A DNA stretch of 64,000 nucleotides from the NCBI RefSeq assembly GCF_001457415.1, contig NZ_LN881720.1:252305-316304 (forward strand), read 5' to 3'. The notes beneath the pieces are model-generated. The model was not told where the DNA came from. It did no database searches and worked only from the letters and a program-made list of their open reading frames with translations. Each line of letters begins with the position of its first letter. The first letter of the stretch is position 1. This document shows, one piece after another, positions 57,678 through 64,000 of this stretch. Both the position numbers and the translations under genes were made by a program. Origin of the DNA: Gorillibacterium timonense (lineage in GTDB: Bacteria > Bacillota > Bacilli > Paenibacillales > NBRC-103111).

Positions 57678-58568
57678 ATGACAAGAAGCAAAGGGTGGAT
57701 CCTCCTGTTGACGGCGGTACTCTTGCTGATGGGAGGATGCGCCACGACTACCAAGACTGGGGTCGGGATCACGACGACTGCCGTATCAAGCGAGCTTAAA
57801 GCTACCGACCTAGGCGCTGCCGCCGAAGCTGAACTCCCTGCCGGATACACCTTGGCCAAAATCCGAACCGCTCTGGAGGACTACATCAATCTGCGGTTAT
57901 GGTTATACCCGGATCGAACGGAAGGCAAAGGAACTAACGAGTTTGAGCCCTATATCGGACAGGATCTTGAATTTGAGCTCAGGCTCTATACCGGTTCTGA
58001 CGGACAGAAACGGATTTATGCACATGCGGATAAGGGAAAGAGTCTGGTGACGTTCACTCTGATGGACGGAATCGTTTATGCCAATGGCAAGGTAACCGAG
58101 GAGGAGAGCGGAGCGGATTGGCCGGGCCAGGACTTCCAGGCAAAGGGTACCCTCACCCAGCACATATCCGAACCGCATAAACCGGATTATGGCTCCACTC
58201 CGCACAAGGATAAAATGATCGCCGCAGCAAAGGAATATGCAAAAAGGATATGTGAAGACCTCAATGCCTCGAGTGAGCGGGACCAATGGAATAAAGCAGA
58301 GGTGTACATTCAAGACTTCTATGAATATGAAACTGGCACCGCTCTTTGGATAGTGCGGTCCGACGATTATGCCTGGTACAGCCCGTTATCATTTGAAGAG
58401 AGCGGAGATACCATCAAGGCCGTTGGAGTAAAGGGGTTTGAAGTAAAGAACATCCACGGCTTAGCTGCAGATCAACTCGAACGGTTCATGTTCGACCGGG
58501 CGGTTAGCGATTCGATCACGCACTATAGGTGCAGCGAGGGGAAGCTTAAGGAGATGACGAACCCGTAA
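57678..58568 (+). CDS. Lipoprotein of unknown function
   Basis: 296 aa. Signal peptide with lipobox LMGGC (Cys near 21), Thr-rich linker, and an alpha/beta body without a family I recognise. GGCGGAGGAGAAACGAAT precedes ATG 57678. It starts 39 bp after the RHS/SleB gene and may belong to the same unit, in which case the transposon could disturb it. Terminator at 58642. Confidence 0.75.
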   Translation: MTRSKGWILLLTAVLLLMGGCATTTKTGVGITTTAVSSELKATDLGAAAEAELPAGYTLAKIRTALEDYINLRLWLYPDRTEGKGTNEFEPYIGQDLEFELRLYTGSDGQKRIYAHADKGKSLVTFTLMDGIVYANGKVTEEESGADWPGQDFQAKGTLTQHISEPHKPDYGSTPHKDKMIAAAKEYAKRICEDLNASSERDQWNKAEVYIQDFYEYETGTALWIVRSDDYAWYSPLSFEESGDTIKAVGVKGFEVKNIHGLAADQLERFMFDRAVSDSITHYRCSEGKLKEMTNP

Positions 58569-58641
58569 AAGGAAAGCTCTGCCGCTAGGCAAAATAGGTG
58601 GTTGCTGCGGGTCGGCGGGATGGCATCAAAGAAAAGATAGA

Positions 58642-58688
58642 GAGCGAATCAAGCAGGGAAGGGCCCTTTGCTTGGTTCGCTCCTTTTT
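58642..58688 (+). terminator. Terminator of the lipoprotein gene
   Basis: GAGCGAATCAAGCA / TGCTTGGTTCGCTC stem with one bulge, then CTTTTT. Confidence 0.8.
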
Positions 58689-58744
58689 GTGGTCGTTCGC
58701 TGTCTTCATTAACAGAAGCTTCGAAGGAGGAGGGGCCAGCTCCT

Positions 58745-59200
58745 TTACTCCATGCTATCCTTCTTGTCGTTTGCCTTTTTGATTATGGTGACAATGAGCG
58801 AGATGAGCAGGGCGACAGCGGAGACAAGAAAGAGAATGAGCGCCGAGTTGTCGTTCGTCTCTGTCCCGGTGGCTGGGGTCGTACGTCCAAAGAGACGATA
58901 GGCGGCTATCGCAAGAACGACGGAAAATACGATTGCGAGGATCGCAGAAACGGTGGTTTTCCTGCCATGAGCCTTTGGAGGCAGATAGGCATCAGCTGCT
59001 ATCGTTCGAATCAGGTAGATCCCCATGCAGGCTGTAATGATGACCAAACTATTTGCTGGATAGGGAAGCCAGTGAATTCCCGACCCGTAGAGGCCGGAAT
59101 CTAGAAAAAGAGCATAGAACATCAGCATGAACATTTGATTGCCAATGCTATTACGCCTTTCTTTTTGACGTTCATCCAGTCCGTTATTCTTGCTCTTCAT
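58745..59200 (-). CDS. Four-helix membrane protein, DUF6773-like
   Basis: 151 aa; ATG 59200 is favoured because GGGAGG lies 9 nt upstream. Begins MKSKNNGLDERQKERRNSIGNQ followed by four hydrophobic helices (about 22-42, 47-66, 82-102 and 118-138). Such proteins are often paired with a small HTH regulator, as here, the overlap being 17 bp. Function unknown. Confidence 0.75.
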   Translation of the reverse strand: MKSKNNGLDERQKERRNSIGNQMFMLMFYALFLDSGLYGSGIHWLPYPANSLVIITACMGIYLIRTIAADAYLPPKAHGRKTTVSAILAIVFSVVLAIAAYRLFGRTTPATGTETNDNSALILFLVSAVALLISLIVTIIKKANDKKDSME

Positions 59201-59411
59201 GCTCATCATCCTCCCAAAAAAGTTGGTCAAGGGTTTTACCCAGAGCCTGACAAATGGAAATGCATAGGTTGATTGAGGGGTTATAGTCGCCTTTTTCAAT
59301 GGCGTTTATGGTTTGGCGGGCAACTCCGACTGCATCTGCAAGGTCTTTTTGCGTCATGTCCTTTGCCGCTCGTGCAGCTTTTATTCGTAAATTCTTTCCG
59401 ATCGTTACCAC
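59184..59411 (-). CDS. Small HTH regulator (Xre/HTH_3 family)
   Basis: 75 aa: helix-turn-helix MTQKDLADAVGVARQTINAIEKGDYNPSINLCISICQALG and an acidic C-terminal tail. The GTG start at 59411 overlaps the likely SD (TAGGAGGTGG), so the true start is slightly uncertain. Likely controls itself and the downstream membrane protein; direct repeats lie just upstream of its promoter. Confidence 0.88.
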   Translation of the reverse strand: MVTIGKNLRIKAARAAKDMTQKDLADAVGVARQTINAIEKGDYNPSINLCISICQALGKTLDQLFWEDDEHEEQE

Positions 59412-59422
59412 CTCCTATATAA

Positions 59423-59485
59423 AAAGTACCATAACCCAGTCACTATGTCAATTATATAAGACATAAATGTGTGTATATAAGACAT
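59423..59485 (-). promoter_or_regulatory. Promoter and direct-repeat operator of the HTH operon
   Basis: Minus strand: TTGACA (59446-59451), 17-nt spacer, TACTTT (59423-59428). Upstream, TATATAAGACAT occurs twice (59454-59465 and 59474-59485), 20 bp apart, a fitting binding pattern for a dimeric HTH protein. The rest of the gap to 59719 shows nothing clear. Confidence 0.6.
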
Positions 59486-59719
59486 TGTCCTTGCGCTAAT
59501 TCGACGTTGGGTCGATTGTAAATCCATGGTGGAGACCGGTTACATAGATCAAGGCAACCAGGGAGTATGTTACTTTCGACGGATCGTATGAACCATCAGG
59601 CACCCATTTACCAGGTTATGTCATGAGATTTCTGTCCTTATCTGGTACACTAGTCCTGCTGGAAATAGACGGATCACGTATCGTACATCCAGACATTACA
59701 CCAAAGGAGTTTGTCCTCT

Positions 59720-60916
59720 TTGAAAAAGCTGCTTTTGACTTGCATCGCCTTCATCCTTATATCGGCGGTCTGGGTAACGCCCGCTCTTGCCGGGTTTAAG
59801 GATGTGGATGGTAACCGCCAGTATAATTGGGCCAAGCCGTCCATTGACGAAATGAGCCGGCGCGGCATTCTGAACGGATTTCCCGACGGGACCTTTCGGC
59901 CCGGTCAACCTGTTACCAAAGCGCAATTTACGGTGATGGTATACCGCCTCTTCCCGCTGCTTCGCAACCCCGAGCCCGCAACCATTCCTGGGGTGCCGAA
60001 GAACCATTGGGCCAGCAAGGAATTCGCCGAGCTGTACAGCACCACTTGGCCGATCTATGCGGCGGATGTCCAAGATTTCTGGAACGAAAGCTATACCTAT
60101 AAACCGGAGAAGAACATGACCCGTTGGGAAGTGCTCATGACGCTGGACGCTCTATTCAGCAAGATCGAGGGTCCCTTAGAGCCGGAGGATTCGGCCTTGG
60201 CGAAGGAACTGGCCAAGGTGAAGGACATTCCACAACGGGAGTTTCTCTCCTACGAGAGCTTCGAAAAAAGCGGCTTACCCCTTTCCTTGATGTCGCCTAA
60301 GCTCGCCTTGATCCGTGAGAAGGGGGAGGTTTGGTGGGCCAGCGATCTAGACTATGTGAAAGCTAGTGCCCTCTACCGCTTCAGCAAGCTCGGAATTATT
60401 ACGCCGGATGCCAAGGGATACTTCTACCCGGATCGGTCCGTAACGCGGGCGGAGATCGTCACCATTCTGAACCGGATGCTGATGGCAGCCGGTGAAGACT
60501 ATGCTTACGTGAAGCCAACAGAGCCGGAAGAACCGATGTCTTATCAGACATTGGACGCCGGCGGAGAAACGGGGTTCGGCGCCAACCTCTTCAACGGTGG
60601 TCCGGACACCAATATTGTTCTGGCCCCTGCACCCGAATGGAGCACGAATCCGGGCCAGGTTGTGACGAAGGCAGCCATTCGGATTGAGGCGCGTCAGGTC
60701 ATGGACATCTATATAACGATCAATGGGCAGACCGTGAAATACACGTACGAGCAATTCGCAAATAACGCTCAGGTCGAATTTGATGTAACGGGCGTAAAGA
60801 GCTTCCACGTCCGAGGAGAAGCGCGCTACCCCGAGCGAATGACGGAAGAAACTGATAATGAAGTGATGATTTACGTGAAGGATGCGAACGCACCTTGGTT
60901 TGAATGGGATGAATGA
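59720..60916 (+). CDS. Secreted SLH-domain protein
   Basis: 398 aa from TTG 59720 (AAAGGAG 10 nt upstream). Signal peptide MKKLLLTCIAFILISAVWVTPALA, SLH repeat GFKDVDGNRQYNWAKPSIDEMSRRGILNGFPDGTFRPGQPVTKAQF, a second partial repeat (PKNHWASKEFAEL ... YTYKPEKNMTRWE), a third (VKASALYRFSKLGIITPDAKGYFYPDRSVTRAEIV), then a beta-rich C-terminus (about 280-398). Expected on the cell surface. Unlike the 5364 gene, the SLH repeats are N-terminal. Confidence 0.88.
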   Translation: MKKLLLTCIAFILISAVWVTPALAGFKDVDGNRQYNWAKPSIDEMSRRGILNGFPDGTFRPGQPVTKAQFTVMVYRLFPLLRNPEPATIPGVPKNHWASKEFAELYSTTWPIYAADVQDFWNESYTYKPEKNMTRWEVLMTLDALFSKIEGPLEPEDSALAKELAKVKDIPQREFLSYESFEKSGLPLSLMSPKLALIREKGEVWWASDLDYVKASALYRFSKLGIITPDAKGYFYPDRSVTRAEIVTILNRMLMAAGEDYAYVKPTEPEEPMSYQTLDAGGETGFGANLFNGGPDTNIVLAPAPEWSTNPGQVVTKAAIRIEARQVMDIYITINGQTVKYTYEQFANNAQVEFDVTGVKSFHVRGEARYPERMTEETDNEVMIYVKDANAPWFEWDE

Positions 60917-60922
60917 AAGGAA

Positions 60923-60948
60923 GAGCGGCCGAAGGGCTGCTTTTTTTT
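60923..60948 (+). terminator. Terminator of the SLH gene
   Basis: AGCGGCC / GGGCTGCT stem with eight T. Confidence 0.75.
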
Positions 60949-61012
60949 GGTGGGAGAGGATGAAGGAATAGGAATAGGGGATAACATATAATTTCGATCA
61001 TGTGGTAAAGTA

Positions 61013-61483
61013 GTGGAAAATGAATCGGTGAGCCATCACATTGAAGTGAGCTTGATCCTGCTTTTGCTCTTCATGAATTTGCTCGCATTTTATGGCGCAC
61101 CGCGTTTGTTATTCCTGGGAACCTCTGTTGCATCGGGAATGTTGATCCTCTATAAGTTTGGTGTTACTTATCAGATCAAGGATGATAAATTAAGCAAGTG
61201 GGTTTACAAGATGAGATGGTTTGAGATCGAAATAAGCGAGATTGAACTCATTGAGTTTTATCGTTATCGTGAAATGGGGACAATCCGAATTGCCAGCCGT
61301 GATGAGGATGAATACCGCTTATTGTTAAAGAACAGAGAAGTGATAAGGATCCCGCATTCCTATATGAACAAGAAGAAAACGGTTGGAGAATACCTGTGCA
61401 AGCGCTATAAGCGGAAGAAGAAAGAAACCAAGATCGTGGTCAATTTTTTGGGGAATCCTCGAAATGAAAGTGATGACAAGTAA
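61013..61483 (+). CDS. Small membrane protein with PH-like domain, unknown function
   Basis: 156 aa, two hydrophobic helices near 12-30 and 32-48, then a beta-rich part (KDDKLSKWVYKMRWFEIEISEIELIEFYRYREMGTIRIASR) suggestive of bacterial PH-like domains, and a Lys-rich C-terminus. GTG 61013 lacks a good SD, so the start is uncertain. AT-rich compared with the core genes. Confidence 0.55.
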   Translation: MENESVSHHIEVSLILLLLFMNLLAFYGAPRLLFLGTSVASGMLILYKFGVTYQIKDDKLSKWVYKMRWFEIEISEIELIEFYRYREMGTIRIASRDEDEYRLLLKNREVIRIPHSYMNKKKTVGEYLCKRYKRKKKETKIVVNFLGNPRNESDDK

Positions 61484-61537
61484 CAATTCATCGCTGTGAT
61501 TAGACAGGAGAATGAGGTTGTTACGTGAATGGGGAAG

Positions 61538-61564
61538 GAGTGGCCGAGAGGCTGCTCTTTTTTT
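61538..61564 (+). terminator. Terminator behind the PH-like gene
   Basis: GAGTGGCC / GGCTGCTC stem, loop GAGA, T-run. Confidence 0.75.
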
Positions 61565-61641
61565 GCTGAAAGGATTTGAGGGTTTTGTCTCTGGATTGTC
61601 AGATGTATAATAATGGAATACGATTCAAGGGGGCAAATCCG

Positions 61642-62154
61642 TTGTTTCTTTACCTTGAGCTTGCAGAATGGGAAGTCATTATGAGTCAAGAACAATCGGA
61701 TTATCGAGGCATCCCCATCCTAAAAACCGAATTCACACTAGCGTTTATCCAACCCTATTTAAATCAATTTGGTGTCAGAGGCACAAACACGCTGGCTGTT
61801 TTGGAGAAGGTTCCTTGGAAAGAAGGACAATGGTGGCCAAGGATATTATACTTCCCTAAAGGGTTTGATGAGGATGTGGAAACCCTGGGGAAAACGATCC
61901 CGTATGAAAGCTTTTTTTATGTGTATTATCGAACGTTTCATTGCTTTGATTGCGGTCTAGATCTCGATGCTTTCTGTTTTGATCGGGACGCCTATGTCTT
62001 TCATGATGCAGAATTAGAAGCAGCTCATCAAACCTTGAGATTCAAGAACGAATGTCCAAGGTGCAAAGGAGATATGAGAAGTCCGGGTCTTATCGAAATC
62101 ATTAAGACTACTGCGCTGGGTTCATGTCTACCCACTTTGAAGAGCCTCCGGTAA
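61642..62154 (+). CDS. Hypothetical protein with paired CxxC motifs
   Basis: 170 aa from TTG 61642 (AAGGGGGC 9 nt upstream; ATG 61681 is the other choice). CFDC near 100 and CPRC near 138 could bind zinc; family not recognised. The last about 15 codons overlap the convergent sigma-factor-like gene, and the final residues look non-conserved, so the 3' end may be altered. Confidence 0.5.
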   Translation: MFLYLELAEWEVIMSQEQSDYRGIPILKTEFTLAFIQPYLNQFGVRGTNTLAVLEKVPWKEGQWWPRILYFPKGFDEDVETLGKTIPYESFFYVYYRTFHCFDCGLDLDAFCFDRDAYVFHDAELEAAHQTLRFKNECPRCKGDMRSPGLIEIIKTTALGSCLPTLKSLR

Positions 62155-64000
62155 TGTTATAGATCAACCAGGGAGAATTCGTATCGGATGTCAACTGGAC
62201 AAGGGTATACACTTCATAGCGGGGAGCATCGATCGGTAAGGCATCTCGCGGTTTTTCCTTCCAATCCCCTTGATACTCAACCAGAAACGTTCGGTAGTCC
62301 CAATAAGGCACACGTTCATCCATTTGATACTGTCCTTCGGTGCTTTCGGTCTTATCCCACATGCGAAGGTTGGTTTTACTCCTCAACAAGCTTTCTGGAA
62401 CAGGGCCTCTTCGGTAATTCGGATTCTCTTGTCCACCCATAAGGAGCTCGGCAGCTTTATCGAATTTTTTCTCATTGGACAGTTGAGTAAAACGATTAAT
62501 CACAGATGCATCTGGTCGAGAAGGGTCAACTGGGACAAGGTCACTTGTTAATGCTGAAAAGTATGGCATCAACCAATCCGATATGCTTTTGTCGGGGGTA
62601 AACCAAACCGATTCGCCCCCTGTTCCCGTGATGTTCTCGTACAATCCACGCGATCCTTTAAACTTGAAATAACAAGTCGAATAAGAGGTCCCTTCCCGAA
62701 ACGTCACCCGGTAATCAGGATCGAACATACTCGTTTTCTCATCGACCTGTTCTTTTTGAATCGAGATGGACTTTGCCTCCTCTATCCACTTTTGAATTTC
62801 TTCAGGCTTCCGCAGATAGGTTTGTCGTTTCTCATGACCGGAGGCGATTTGAATATTGCCCGATTTAGCAAGGGAGTTGCGATACTGCTGTTGTTCAGAT
62901 AGGCAAATACGCACCCTCGATATAGAAAACGCCGTTTGTCGATGACTGGTCCAAGCTGGGCTTTTCAAGCACATTTCTATGGATAAGCTCTTCCGTTACA
63001 TATCCAGCAACGTTATGGACAAAGCACGAGACCCATTGATTGATTTGACTGTCCAGGCGTTTTGGAACAAAAGACTTGAAGCTCTTGTGGATGCTCAGAA
63101 TCAAATCCGTAATTAGCTTGGTGATGGTCTCATCCTCTAATCGGAACAGTCCAGAAAATTCCGTAAACTGCTCTTGTAAAAAGCAAGCAAAGTTCAGCTT
63201 GTAGGTGTCGCCCGACTTTATGATTAGATTAGTTTGCAGAAGCCGAATGACGTCATCTTCGGACAGCAATCCGTCGGGAATCCAACCATTTGTACATTTT
63301 GGCGGAAGTTTATGCGCGTCTGCAGCAAGCCGTCGTGTTCCTTCGTTATCATATAGGTCAGTAAAATACTTGACGGTATGATAGTAGTAGATCAATCCCT
63401 TTTCGGCGTCTGTAACATTGCAACCGCTAGCGTATTCACTGCTTCTGTCGCGTTCATCTTGAGATTCCTCGACGATCGGAGCAAATTCTTTTTCCAAACG
63501 CTCTTTGTCTCCAAGTCGCAGAACAATAAAATTCGTCCCATATTTGCTACCGGTTTGTTCCATTGCATCCCCGTAAAGCAGATGAGGAAGCGCATCCTCG
63601 ATGTACATCGTCGGAAGACCCGTTTTCAGGCTAATTTCTTCGATCGTAAGCGGTTTCATAAGCCGCCTCACAAATGGCGCGCGCGACCTGATTGTTCAGA
63701 TAAGCACTTGCGTTCATGGAGCCGTTGCATGCGGTCGTTTCCCAGTTTATTCTAGTATAAACCTTATCCATTCGATTGCCTCCAATCCGTTCTCTGATTT
63801 TATTTCGGCTGACGTTCAGCCTCCATTTTACGGTGCTTTCGGGCAGAGAATATTTGTCGGAAAGACGCTTTACCGGCATTTCCCCGATATAATAGTCCAC
63901 TAGAATGTTTTTATATTCGGAGGAAAGGGTGTGCAGAGAGTTAAACACCCTCTCGTATTCATCGGTGATGGTCAGCGCGTCAACAACACCATAATCAACC
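62108..64000 (-). pseudogene. ECF sigma factor-like gene with two frameshifts, 5' end outside window
   Basis: Three minus-strand frames make one protein: 63948-63631 and beyond the window edge (sigma region 4: EYKNILVDYYIGEMPVKRLSDKYSLPESTVKWRLNVSRNKI), then KPLTIEEISLKTGLPTMYIEDALPHLLYGDAMEQTG, then LSEQQQYRNSLAKSGNIQIASGHEKRQ to the stop at 62108. Joins fall near 63657 (AICEAAYE to KPLTIEE, one base short) and near 62905 (YIEGAY to LSEQQQ, one base over). Long C-terminal extensions on ECF sigmas are known in paenibacilli. Sequencing error is the alternative. Confidence 0.7.

Overview
The window is chromosomal DNA from an endospore-forming, Paenibacillus-like member of the Bacillales. Three things point there: gene order that follows the Bacillus subtilis rrnA-csfB-yaaO-tmk ... 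spoIIE block near the replication origin; many sporulation genes (gin, yabG, sspF, spoVG, fin, spoVT, yabP, yabQ, spoIIE); and S-layer-homology (SLH) surface proteins next to a 7TMR-DISM kinase and a BTAD-type regulator. All names come from reading the sequence and from remembered family features; no search was run.

Layout. 1-2056: 3' part of a 23S rRNA gene, spacer, 5S rRNA and terminator. 2254-11487: an insertion relative to B. subtilis order, with a two-component system, a very large SLH protein and a small membrane protein. 11676-19364: gin, yaaO, tmk, darA, yaaR, holB, ricT, yabA, a trmN-like methyltransferase and rsmI. 19668-24070: abrB with an unusual cysteine tail, a YwfO-type HD protein, tatD, and an ecsA gene followed by a truncated ecsB. 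The usual metG is missing here, and two 93-bp inverted mobile-element-like repeats plus palindromes lie in this stretch. 24412-35728: a c-di-AMP riboswitch with terminator ahead of yabE, then rnmV, ksgA, yabG, veg, sspF, ispE, purR, ridA, spoVG, glmU, ctc, pth and fin; prs is absent between glmU and ctc. 35883-51036: mfd, a PrsA-like foldase, spoVT, yabM, yabN, an HU gene, rqcP, yabP, yabQ, divIC, yabR, tRNA-Met and spoIIE.

51308-64000 is accessory. A secreted YD/RHS-like protein gene that continues into a SleB-like hydrolase domain is split by a 4.9-kb transposon (51899-56815). The transposon has TGT...ACA inverted ends and a 7-bp target duplication, and removing it with one duplicate restores one open frame. 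It encodes a TnsB-like DDE transposase, a TnsC/ExeA-like ATPase and a frameshifted zinc-ribbon protein (DUF6431-like), and is itself interrupted near its right end by a group II intron with its own reverse transcriptase. Then follow a lipoprotein, a DUF6773-like/HTH pair, another SLH protein, two small poorly known genes, and a twice-frameshifted ECF-sigma-like gene running off the window end.

How it fits together: the core block combines DNA replication and repair (tmk, holB, yabA, mfd, rnmV), translation and RNA modification (rsmI, ksgA, pth, rqcP, ctc), cell-wall precursor supply and division (glmU, divIC) and sporulation control. Visible regulatory sites include sigma-H (spoVG), sigma-B (ctc), sigma-F-like (fin), a strong sigma-A promoter (veg) and the c-di-AMP riboswitch, whose ligand is also bound by the DarA family encoded 10 kb upstream.
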